From the NCBI GenBank assembly GCA_910584845.1, contig CAJUDH010000016.1, positions 1-64,000 on the forward strand: a stretch of 64,000 bases of DNA, written 5' to 3'. The translations under genes and the position numbers were made by a program. The notes under the pieces are model-generated. The model made no database searches, was not told the origin of the DNA, and saw only the letters and a list, made by a program, of their open reading frames with translations. This DNA comes from an uncultured Lachnospiraceae bacterium. Its GTDB lineage: Bacteria; Bacillota; Clostridia; Lachnospirales; Lachnospiraceae. The first letter of the stretch is position 1; each line of letters opens with the position of its first letter. Of this stretch, positions 24,798 through 32,523 are shown one piece after another.

Positions 24798-26596
24798 ACG
24801 TGGTGGCAAAACGGATTGCCAAGCTGCAAAAGTTAATGAGGGAACGGCGGATTGATATTTACCTGGTGCCAACTTCCGATTACCATGAATCGGAGTACGT
24901 AGGGGAGCATTTTGCCTGCCGGGAATATATTACCGGATTTACCGGCTCTGCGGGGACCGCTTTGATCGGAAGGGATTGGGCCAGGCTGTGGACGGACGGG
25001 CGGTATTTTGTGCAGGCGGAAGCGGAGCTTGCCGGAAGCGGCGTAAAGCTGATGAAGATGGGGGAGCCGGGGGTCCCCACGGTAGAAGAGTTTTTGGAAC
25101 AAAATATGCCAAGCCCGGGGATCTTGGGGTTTGACGGGCGGGTGCTCAATACCCGCATGGGCGAGGATTTGCAGCGGCGCCTGGAGAAGAAAAATGCTTC
25201 TTTTGCCTATACGGAATCCCTCATCGGCCATATCTGGGAGGACAGGCCCCCCTTGCCCCAGGGGCAGGTGTGGGTGCTGGAGGAAAAATACGCAGGCCAA
25301 CCGGCAGAAGAAAAGATTGCCCAATTGCGGGAGGAAATGAAAACGTACAATGCCACCGTCCACATCCTTACCACGTTGGACGATATTGCCTGGCTGTTTA
25401 ATATCCGCGGAGGTGATATCCCCTGCAACCCGGTGCCCCTTTCTTATATGGCCATTACCATGGAAGAAATTTTTTTGTTTATCCATTTAAAAGGGCTGTC
25501 CAGGGAAGTCAAGGCCTATTTGAAGGGGCTGGGGGTGACCCTTTGCCCTTATCAGGAAATCTACACCTACGTACAGGAATTGTGCCAGGAGAGGATATGG
25601 ATGGAAAAGGCAAAAGCCAATTATGCCATTTTCCGTTATATGGAGGACAATAACCGCATCATTGACCGGATGAACCCTACATCCATGAAGAAGGCGGTGA
25701 AAAACCCGGTGGAAATTGAAAATATGAAGGCGGCACATATCCGGGACGGTGTGGCTATGGCCAAGTTCATTTATTGGGTGAAGCACAATGTGGGGAAAGT
25801 TCCCCTGACCGAGTGGGAAGCGGCAGGCTACCTGGACGGCCTGCGGAAAAGCCAGGGGGCCTTGGAGCCAAGTTTCACCACCATTTCGGCTTACGGGGCC
25901 AACGGGGCCATGTGCCATTACCATGGGACAAAGGAAAATTGTGCCGGATTGGAGCCAAAGGGCCTGTATTTGGTGGATTCCGGAGGGCAATATCTGGAGG
26001 GGACTACGGACGTTACCCGGACCATAGCCCTGGGGCCGGTAACGGACCAGGAGAAAGAGCATTATACATTAGTGCTTATGGCCATGCTGCGCTTAGGCCA
26101 AGTCAAATTCAAGGCCGGATGCAGTGGGCTGAGCCTGGACTATGTAGCCAGGGAGCTTTTTTGGCAAAGGGGGCTTAACTACAACCACGGGACCGGCCAT
26201 GGGGTTGGGTATCTGCTGAATGTCCATGAGCGGCCCGTGGGGATCCGGTTTCAAACCGTACCGGAACGCCAGGACGGGGAGCCTTTCGTGCCGGGGATGG
26301 TATGTTCCAACGAGCCGGGGATTTATATAGAAGGTAGCCACGGCGTCCGGACCGAGAACCTGATGTTCTGCAAAATGGCGGAAAAGACGGAATATGGCCA
26401 ATTCCTGAAATTTGAGTATTTGACTTATGTGCCCATCGACCAAGGCCCCATTGACCTGGCACTTATGGAAGAGCGGGACATTGCCTGCCTTAACCGATAC
26501 CATCAGCAGGTTTATGAAAAAATATCGCCTTATTTAGACGAGGACGAGGCAAAGTGGCTTTGGGAGGCTACCCGGCCGCTGAAAAAAGGGCAGTAA
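24794..26596 (+). CDS. Xaa-Pro aminopeptidase (M24B family)
   Basis: 600 residues, the three-domain long form. N-terminal creatinase-like domain opens with RRIDIYLVPTSDYHESEY; a middle domain follows; the pita-bread catalytic domain holds the metal ligands in DSGGQYLEGTTDVTRT (two Asp), NHGTGHGVG (His), SNEPGIYIEG (Glu) and GVRTEN (Glu). It removes N-terminal residues before proline, probably in the cytoplasm with two Mn ions. It overlaps lpdA by 4 bases, so both are probably translated together. Confidence 0.92.
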   Translation: MNVVAKRIAKLQKLMRERRIDIYLVPTSDYHESEYVGEHFACREYITGFTGSAGTALIGRDWARLWTDGRYFVQAEAELAGSGVKLMKMGEPGVPTVEEFLEQNMPSPGILGFDGRVLNTRMGEDLQRRLEKKNASFAYTESLIGHIWEDRPPLPQGQVWVLEEKYAGQPAEEKIAQLREEMKTYNATVHILTTLDDIAWLFNIRGGDIPCNPVPLSYMAITMEEIFLFIHLKGLSREVKAYLKGLGVTLCPYQEIYTYVQELCQERIWMEKAKANYAIFRYMEDNNRIIDRMNPTSMKKAVKNPVEIENMKAAHIRDGVAMAKFIYWVKHNVGKVPLTEWEAAGYLDGLRKSQGALEPSFTTISAYGANGAMCHYHGTKENCAGLEPKGLYLVDSGGQYLEGTTDVTRTIALGPVTDQEKEHYTLVLMAMLRLGQVKFKAGCSGLSLDYVARELFWQRGLNYNHGTGHGVGYLLNVHERPVGIRFQTVPERQDGEPFVPGMVCSNEPGIYIEGSHGVRTENLMFCKMAEKTEYGQFLKFEYLTYVPIDQGPIDLALMEERDIACLNRYHQQVYEKISPYLDEDEAKWLWEATRPLKKGQ

Positions 26597-26611
26597 AGGC
26601 GGGAGGTGAGT

Positions 26612-27979
26612 ATGCCGGGAAACGGATTATTTAAAAAATTGTACCGGGTTCGGGGCCACTTGTCCCAGACCCAGTTTATCGCCTATGGATTTTTGGCCAT
26701 TATTTTAACCGGGACATTTCTGCTTATGCTCCCCCTATCCAGTAGAAGCGGGGAGGCCAGCGGTTTTTTGAACTGCCTTTTTACTGCCACCAGCGCCACC
26801 TGTGTAACAGGGCTGGTGGCTTATGATACCTGGAGCCACTGGTCTTTATTTGGGCAGCTGGTAATCCTGGCCATGATCCAGACCGGCGGCCTGGGCCTGG
26901 TGACGATCGGCGTGTTCCTTTCTATTGTGCTGCGCAGGAAGATTGGCTTAAAAGAGCGGGGCCTGATGCAGGAAAGCATCAATGCCCTCCAGATCGGCGG
27001 CGTGGTCCGGCTGGCAAAGAGGATCGTGGTGGGGACGGCCGTATTGGAAGGGGCCGGCGCGGCTTTGCTGGCTTTGCGGTTTATACCGGAATATGGGGCG
27101 GCCCGGGGGATTTATTACGGGGTTTTCCACGCCATATCTGCATTTTGCAACGCCGGGTTTGACCTGATGGGGTTCCAGGGGCCTTTTAGTTCCCTGGTTC
27201 ATTTCTATGACGATTGGGTGGTCAACCTGGTAGTGATGTCGCTGATTGTCATCGGCGGGATCGGTTTTATTGTGTGGGATGATATAAGCCGCAATAAATT
27301 CCGTGTCCGCCGGTATATGCTGCATACAAAGATTGTGCTGCTGACTACCCTGGTGCTGGTTTTTGGCAGCGCCTGGCTTTTTTACCTGTTTGAAAAGGAT
27401 AACTTATTGGTGGGGATGAGCGGGGGCGGAAAGTTTTTGACCTCTATGTTTTCCTCGATTACGGCGCGCACCGCCGGGTTCAACACGTTAGATACGGCTT
27501 CCCTTACCGACGCCAGTAAAATGTTGACTGTGGTGCTGATGTTTATTGGCGGAAGCCCGGGTTCTACGGCAGGGGGCGTAAAGACCACCACCATGATTGT
27601 TTTGTACCTGCACCTGTGGTCCACGGTTAAGCGGACTTATGGGGTAAACGCTTTTGGGAGGCGGCTGGAGGACGACGTGTTAAAACAGGCCAGCGCGATT
27701 TTTATGATTAACCTGACCCTGGCCTTAACCGTGGCTTTGTTTATTATGGCGACCCAGAAATTCCCGGTTATGGATGTGTTGTTTGAAGCTTTCTCTGCCA
27801 TTGGGACGGCAGGCATGTCCACAGGGATTACCCGGGGCTTAAGCGGCACATCCCGGCTGGCGGTGGCGTTCCTCATGTATTGCGGGCGTGTGGGGAGTTT
27901 ATCATTCGCCTTATCCTTTACCCAAAAGAAAAAGGTGGCCCGGGTGAAACAGCCGGTAGGGCGGATTACCATTGGATAA
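26612..27979 (+). CDS. ktrB: TrkH/KtrB family potassium uptake membrane subunit
   Basis: 455 residues from ATG 26612, five bases after GGAGG. About ten hydrophobic segments with four pore repeats, including SATCVTGL, ISAFCNAGFDL, SSITARTAGFNT and GTAGMSTG, which are the K+ selectivity loops of the TrkH/KtrB family, and the GGSPGSTAGGVKTTT gate region. It transports K+ across the cytoplasmic membrane. The partner RCK protein KtrA follows 33 bases later, so they form an operon. Confidence 0.9.
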   Translation: MPGNGLFKKLYRVRGHLSQTQFIAYGFLAIILTGTFLLMLPLSSRSGEASGFLNCLFTATSATCVTGLVAYDTWSHWSLFGQLVILAMIQTGGLGLVTIGVFLSIVLRRKIGLKERGLMQESINALQIGGVVRLAKRIVVGTAVLEGAGAALLALRFIPEYGAARGIYYGVFHAISAFCNAGFDLMGFQGPFSSLVHFYDDWVVNLVVMSLIVIGGIGFIVWDDISRNKFRVRRYMLHTKIVLLTTLVLVFGSAWLFYLFEKDNLLVGMSGGGKFLTSMFSSITARTAGFNTLDTASLTDASKMLTVVLMFIGGSPGSTAGGVKTTTMIVLYLHLWSTVKRTYGVNAFGRRLEDDVLKQASAIFMINLTLALTVALFIMATQKFPVMDVLFEAFSAIGTAGMSTGITRGLSGTSRLAVAFLMYCGRVGSLSFALSFTQKKKVARVKQPVGRITIG

Positions 27980-28012
27980 CCAAAGGGGACGAAAAAGGGG
28001 GAAATTCGATTC

Positions 28013-28666
28013 ATGAAATCAATATTAATTATCGGGATGGGGAAATTCGGCCGGCACCTTTGCATCAACCTGGCACAGCTTGGCAACCAGATTATGGCAG
28101 TGGATGAAGACGAAGAAACCCTGGAAGATATGATGGACTATGTGGTCAGCGCCAAGATCGGCGACTGTACCAATGAGACGGTGTTAAAAAGCCTGGGCAT
28201 CCGGAATTTCGACATCTGTTTTGTCTGTATCGGCACAAATTTTCAGAGCAGCCTGGAGATTACCAGCATGGTAAAAGAAATGGGCGGCAAATATGTGGTC
28301 AGTAAAGCGAACCGGGATATACACGCCAAATTCTTGCTGCGCAACGGCGCCGACGAGGTGATATACCCCGACCGTGACATTGCAGAGAAACTGGCAGTGC
28401 GTTACAGCGCCAACCATGTGTTTGACTATATTGAACTGACAGAGGAATTTTCCATTTATGAGATCCCGCCATTGCCGGAGTGGGTGGGGAAAAGCATCCT
28501 GGAACTAAGCATTCGCAACAAGTACCATATCAGCATCCTGGCCACAAAAGAAGGGGAGCGGGCCAAACTGATGCCAGCAGCAGATTACGTAATCCGGGAG
28601 GATGAGCATTTGATGGTTATCGGGAAAAAAACAGATGTGGATAGGCTTTTAAAAATGCTGCGGTAG
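28013..28666 (+). CDS. ktrA: KtrA/TrkA-type RCK regulatory subunit
   Basis: 217 residues, ATG with a GGGGGAAA region upstream. RCK_N Rossmann domain starts ILIIGMGKFGRHLC with the dinucleotide-binding GxGxxG; RCK_C domain is the last third (EEFSIYEIPPLPEWVGKSI onward). It binds the cytosolic face of KtrB as a ring and gates it with ATP/ADP or c-di-AMP. One-protein KtrA with both RCK domains, standard length. Confidence 0.92.
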   Translation: MKSILIIGMGKFGRHLCINLAQLGNQIMAVDEDEETLEDMMDYVVSAKIGDCTNETVLKSLGIRNFDICFVCIGTNFQSSLEITSMVKEMGGKYVVSKANRDIHAKFLLRNGADEVIYPDRDIAEKLAVRYSANHVFDYIELTEEFSIYEIPPLPEWVGKSILELSIRNKYHISILATKEGERAKLMPAADYVIREDEHLMVIGKKTDVDRLLKMLR

Positions 28667-28751
28667 CCAACAAGGCGGAGGCGGGTTCCCCATAGGGTTT
28701 TGGGGATGTTTGGCTGGGGACGGAATCATGAGGGGAAGGAGGGTTTTGGAT

Positions 28752-29522
28752 ATGGGGTTGGAAAATAAGGGGAAAACCGTTTTCCTTACCAGCAGCCCGG
28801 ACGGGTCTTACCAGGTGGACGGAGAGTGGGTAACCGGACCCTTTACGGGGAAGAACGGGTTTTTACGGCGGTTCCAAGAAGCATGCCCAAAGAATCCGAG
28901 GGTGTTGCTGATTACTGCTACCCCTGACGAAAAAGAGAAGAACGAAGAAATGTACGGGTACTTTACCAAGGTTTTTGCCGCCAGCAAAATGCCGGTGCGC
29001 TGCCTTCGGCTGCTGGGGAGGTCCACGGCGCCTCAGGTTTCTTCTTGGCTTAGGGACAGTGACGTGGTGATTTTAGGGGGCGGCCATGTGCCGACACAGA
29101 ACCGGTTTTTCCGGGAGCTTGGCTTGGAAGAGGAGATCAAAGGGTTTGGGGGTGTGGTTATGGGGATCAGTGCCGGAAGCATGAATTGCGCCCATACGGT
29201 ATATGCCCAGCCGGAGCTGGAAGGGGAGGCCAAAGACCCGTCTTATAGGCGGTTTATCACAGGGCTGGGGCTGACCAGGCAAAACGTCCTGCCCCATTAT
29301 CAGACGGTAAAGGACTACACGTTGGACGGGTTGAAGCTGATGGAGGAGGTCACCTACCCGGACAGTATAGGGCGGGAGTTTTATGCGTTGGAGGACGGCA
29401 GCTATATCCTGTGCGCCGGGGGGCGGGAAGTTGTGTACGGCAATGCCTACCGGATAGCGGACGGGGAGATTTCCCAAGTGTGTCAGGACGGGGGATGGAC
29501 GGAATTGCCGCCGCCGGTATAA
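28752..29522 (+). CDS. Peptidase S51 (dipeptidase E / cyanophycinase-like)
   Basis: 256 residues from ATG 28752, eight bases after AAGGAGG; ATG 28728 is a less likely alternative. The nucleophile-elbow GISAGSMN carries the catalytic serine, preceded by LGGGHVPTQN, features of the S51 family that cleaves aspartyl dipeptides or cyanophycin-derived peptides. A strong terminator follows directly. Substrate not resolved. Confidence 0.85.
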   Translation: MGLENKGKTVFLTSSPDGSYQVDGEWVTGPFTGKNGFLRRFQEACPKNPRVLLITATPDEKEKNEEMYGYFTKVFAASKMPVRCLRLLGRSTAPQVSSWLRDSDVVILGGGHVPTQNRFFRELGLEEEIKGFGGVVMGISAGSMNCAHTVYAQPELEGEAKDPSYRRFITGLGLTRQNVLPHYQTVKDYTLDGLKLMEEVTYPDSIGREFYALEDGSYILCAGGREVVYGNAYRIADGEISQVCQDGGWTELPPPV

Positions 29523-29534
29523 CGGAAAGGAAAA

Positions 29535-29584
29535 CCGCCGGTATCGGGCCTATAGAGGCCGGATGCCGGCGGCTTTTCTTTTAC
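29535..29584 (+). terminator. Intrinsic terminator after the S51 peptidase gene
   Basis: Arms 29535-29550 and 29556-29572 (CCGCCGGTATCGGGCC / complementary with one wobble) with a short loop, followed by TTTTCTTTT. Confidence 0.85.
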
Positions 29585-29685
29585 GGGAAAGTACGCCCTA
29601 TGAAACAACAGGCCCTGCACGGGCCGAAACACGAAGGGCCTGTTTGCCAAGCCAGCCTATGGTATCCGATAAAAAGGCCAAAAGC

Positions 29686-29726
29686 TGCGGCGGAAAGGGA
29701 CAATGCCGCAAAAGCGGCCCGCCGCA
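29686..29726 (-). terminator. Probable terminator of the yeiH operon
   Basis: Outer arms TGCGGCGG / CCGCCGCA enclose an inner hairpin GCCGC-AAAA-GCGGC. On the minus strand it is followed by GCTTTTGGCCTTTTT, a weak U-tract, 30 bases past the stop of the small membrane protein gene. Confidence 0.5.
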
Positions 29727-29756
29727 GGCAAAGTATCTTGTTTTGAAGGCCCCTTT

Positions 29757-30062
29757 TTATTTTAATTTCCGGTCAAGATAGGACCATAGCCGGTACATCA
29801 AAAAGCCCCAGGCAAAAAACAGGGTGATCAGGATACTGAGGGGGACCGGGTTATCGTAATGGTCAGGCAGGAAATATTTCTGCCAGCCAGGGATATCCGT
29901 GTAATAATATTGCCCTGGCCCAAAGTCAATCCCCGGGGCCTGGCCCATGTTATTGGCCATCATGTAAACAGCGATGACTACGGCGGCCAGAAAAATGGCT
30001 ATGCCTGCCGTGCAAGCTATTTTCATGGGGGTCCATTGGGAAGAAGGCTTTTTTTCTTTCAT
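29757..30062 (-). CDS. Small two-helix membrane protein linked to YeiH
   Basis: 101 residues from ATG at 30062 (GGAGAAG upstream on the minus strand). Two hydrophobic segments: KIACTAGIAIFLAAVVIAVY and VPLSILITLFFAWGFLMY, with a soluble loop between. It starts 16 bases after the yeiH stop and is probably co-transcribed, perhaps as an accessory subunit of the exporter. No family recognised. Confidence 0.7.
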   Translation of the reverse strand: MKEKKPSSQWTPMKIACTAGIAIFLAAVVIAVYMMANNMGQAPGIDFGPGQYYYTDIPGWQKYFLPDHYDNPVPLSILITLFFAWGFLMYRLWSYLDRKLK

Positions 30063-30078
30063 AATCTTCTCCGTAACG

Positions 30079-31476
30079 TTAAACCGTGATGTTGGGGATC
30101 GGGAACAACCGCCCTGACAGCAAAAGCCATGCCACAACAAAAGTCAGCACCAAGTTAAAGACCTGGCCTACGATATACAGCACGAAAGGTTTGCCTCCCT
30201 GGAATTGTTCCGCCATTTCTTTAAAATTGGTTTCAAGGCCGATACATGTGAAGGCAAGGGCAAAACACCAAGTCTGGAATTCTTTAATGTCGGATAAGAT
30301 TTTGGCCGTAGCCTCCACCCCTATGGTGTTTTGGAACACAAAGGAGAAGAACAGGGAAGCGCCTAAAAAGCCTAAAATGAACTTGGGGAAACGGTGCCAG
30401 ATTTCGGACGCGCCCACGGACTGGTCGGTAGTCTTGTCTACTTTTGTGGTAAAGAATACAGCGACGGCAAAAGCCACAAAACCGATCAGGATGTTTTGGA
30501 TCATCTTGACGAGGGCGGCAACCTGGCCGGCCAGTTCACCCATAGCGTTCCCTGCCAGCACGACCGCGCCGGTGGAGTCTACGGTACCGCCGATCCATGC
30601 GCCTCCTACCAGAGGGTCGATGGCGACTACTTTACAGAACAAAGGCATCCCAACCATCATCAGCACAGTAAAAATCAAAGAAATGCCCACCGCAAAAGTC
30701 AGGTCTGTCTTTTTTGCCTTGCAGGCGGCTGCAGTGGCAATGGCTGCAGAGGTACCGCACACGGAAGTGGCGGCTGCAATGGTCATAACCATCCGCTTGT
30801 TTTCCATTTTCAAATATTTCGTGCCAAGAAGCCACATAAAGATAATAACTACCGGGGTCACGGCCCAGGCAATACCCAGCCCGTAAAGGCCGAACTTCTG
30901 GATGTTGGAAAAGAGCACGGAGGCGCCCATGAGCACCAGGCCGGTCTTTATGTAGAATTCCGTCTGGATAGCCGGTTTCAGCCATTCCGGCACTTTTAAA
31001 AGGTTAGAAATGACCAGGCCCAGGATCAGTGCCCAAAATGCATATTCCAAATATTTGCTGAAAATAACCTGGGAGGAAATCAGGCGGACCACACAGGTCA
31101 AAGCAAACAATGCCAGGAAAGCAGCGGCGTACTTAGCCAGGTTCTTTCCCATCAATTGGTTGGAGACGGCAAAAATCACGGTCAAAGCGACCAGGGTCAA
31201 AAGGATGCCGCCCCAGGTGGACAGGCAAGCCTCGCCGCCGTTGAAAAACTTCAGGATGGAGCCGCTGTCTGCATTGCCCCATTTGCCAAAGGTGCCGGCT
31301 TTGAAAGCGAAAGCCCCGCTGATTACCCCGATGGACGCGATGGCAATAATGATAAACGCGCCCCAGATGGACAGCCAATCTTCCTTGTGCAGCATGTCCG
31401 ACATGTGGAACTTTTCGGCCACCACCACTTCATCATTCACAGGGGCCGGGTTGACGTTTGCAGCCTTTTTACTCAT
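30079..31476 (-). CDS. yeiH: YeiH-family putative sulfate/organosulfonate exporter
   Basis: 465 residues, ATG with GTAGGAGGTAC ahead. About eleven to twelve membrane segments; conserved ATSVCGTSAAIATAAA and GGTVDSTGAVVLAGNAMG motifs and the FALAFTCIGLETNF segment place it in the UPF0324/YeiH family. Some relatives export sulfate or sulfonates, but the substrate here is unknown. Longer than the E. coli protein because of an extra N-terminal cytoplasmic part and helix. Divergent from the iron operon. Confidence 0.85.
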   Translation of the reverse strand: MSKKAANVNPAPVNDEVVVAEKFHMSDMLHKEDWLSIWGAFIIIAIASIGVISGAFAFKAGTFGKWGNADSGSILKFFNGGEACLSTWGGILLTLVALTVIFAVSNQLMGKNLAKYAAAFLALFALTCVVRLISSQVIFSKYLEYAFWALILGLVISNLLKVPEWLKPAIQTEFYIKTGLVLMGASVLFSNIQKFGLYGLGIAWAVTPVVIIFMWLLGTKYLKMENKRMVMTIAAATSVCGTSAAIATAAACKAKKTDLTFAVGISLIFTVLMMVGMPLFCKVVAIDPLVGGAWIGGTVDSTGAVVLAGNAMGELAGQVAALVKMIQNILIGFVAFAVAVFFTTKVDKTTDQSVGASEIWHRFPKFILGFLGASLFFSFVFQNTIGVEATAKILSDIKEFQTWCFALAFTCIGLETNFKEMAEQFQGGKPFVLYIVGQVFNLVLTFVVAWLLLSGRLFPIPNITV

Positions 31477-31621
31477 AGTACCTCCTACAGTATATATTTT
31501 GTATTGTCAATGAAATAACACTATTGTTAAAACATTGACGTGATCAAAAACATTATAAATAATAAATGGCGAAAAATCTATTGATATTTTATATGAATTT
31601 AATAAAATGTAATGGCAATTA

Positions 31622-31812
31622 GTAATGATTATCACGAAAAAAGGTTATATTTTTAACAAAAATATCAAAAAACCCGGGAATTTTTAATTGAAAATTATAG
31701 TTTTTGCGGAAAATAACACATGAAAAATTAATGATAATTTTTCTCAATAAACACCCTTGACTTTTTCAAGGGGACGGCGTATACTAGTTTACGAAAATGA
31801 TAATCAATTTCA
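31622..31812. promoter_or_regulatory. Three Fur-box-like sites in the yeiH-feoA gap
   Basis: The 389-base gap (31477-31865) is very AT-rich and contains GTAATGATTATCAC (about 31622-31635), TTAATGATAATTTT (31728-31741) and AAAATGATAATCAATTT (31795-31811). Each resembles half or more of the Fur box (GATAATGATAATCATTATC). The last overlaps the transcription start region of the feo promoter, a place where Fur-Fe would block initiation. No other gene is seen in the gap. Confidence 0.6.
31757..31785 (+). promoter_or_regulatory. Promoter of the feo operon
   Basis: -35 TTGACT (31757-31762) and -10 TATACT (31780-31785) with a 17-base spacer, about 80 bases before feoA. A Fur-box-like site begins 10 bases after the -10. 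Confidence 0.75.
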
Positions 31813-31865
31813 AAAACATATTTTAACATAACGACGCACATCGGTGCAGAAAGGAAGTAAATCAG

Positions 31866-32084
31866 ATGCCATTATCTATGATGGAGCAGGGGGATACCAG
31901 AAAAATTATGGAATTTCGGGGGAAGGAGGAAATGAAGCGCCGTCTGCAGGACATGGGGTTTACAAAAGGGGAATATGTGCGCGTGGCAGAGGAAAACCCC
32001 GGAGGTATGATTTTGGTGGTAAAAGGGGTGAAGGTTGCCTTAAACCGTGCCCTGGCTGACAGGATCATGGTGGCGGAGTGTTGA
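31866..32084 (+). CDS. feoA: FeoA-like SH3 domain protein 1
   Basis: 72 residues, ATG after AAGGAAG. FeoA core: MKRRLQDMGFTKGEYVRV and a beta-barrel ending with ALNRALADRIMV. FeoA is a small cytoplasmic partner of the FeoB ferrous iron channel. The sequence up to the SH3 core has an extra 20 residues. First gene of the iron operon. Confidence 0.88.
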   Translation: MPLSMMEQGDTRKIMEFRGKEEMKRRLQDMGFTKGEYVRVAEENPGGMILVVKGVKVALNRALADRIMVAEC

Positions 32085-32139
32085 CGCCCGGCAGTTTTTT
32101 TGAAGCCGGCAGCCTTATACCGAATTGGGAGGATGAAAA

Positions 32140-32358
32140 ATGACGCTGAAAGATTTAAAGCCGGGCCAGGAAGGGGTTGTGGCATCTATCGCCGCCACTG
32201 GCCCAATGAAACGGAGGCTGATGGACATGGGCATTACCCCGGGGGTGGCAGTCCGGGTGGTGAAGGCAGCCCCGCTGGGGGATCCGGTGGAGGTGAATGT
32301 AAGAGGGTATGAGCTAAGCCTCCGCAAAGAGGAAGCACGGCAGGTCCAGATGAAATAA
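32140..32358 (+). CDS. feoA: FeoA-like SH3 domain protein 2
   Basis: 72 residues, ATG with GGGAGGATG. The pattern LKPGQEGVVASIAATGPMKRRLMDMGITPG is a classic FeoA. Tandem feoA genes upstream of feoB are common in Clostridia; the two may form a heteromer or act separately on FeoB. Confidence 0.9.
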   Translation: MTLKDLKPGQEGVVASIAATGPMKRRLMDMGITPGVAVRVVKAAPLGDPVEVNVRGYELSLRKEEARQVQMK

Positions 32359-32404
32359 GGATGGATTTATGCCCGGGCGTTTCCTCTTTTCTTACCGGAA
32401 ATAG

Positions 32405-32418
32405 TTAGCATATGCTAA
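32405..32418. promoter_or_regulatory. Perfect 14-bp palindrome upstream of feoB
   Basis: TTAGCATATGCTAA, a perfect palindrome in the 165-base gap between feoA2 and feoB. Shape and half-site (TTAG/CTAA) resemble DtxR/MntR-family operators. A DtxR-family gene lies nearby at 35176, so local control is plausible. Confidence 0.5.
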
Positions 32419-32523
32419 TCATAAGCTTTCCGGGGATAACCTAGGGAGCAAAGGCCTGCATGGCCCTATGGGGCGCCGCCAGGGAGGAAGGCTACAGGAA
32501 AGGGATATTAAGAGGAGAAAAAA

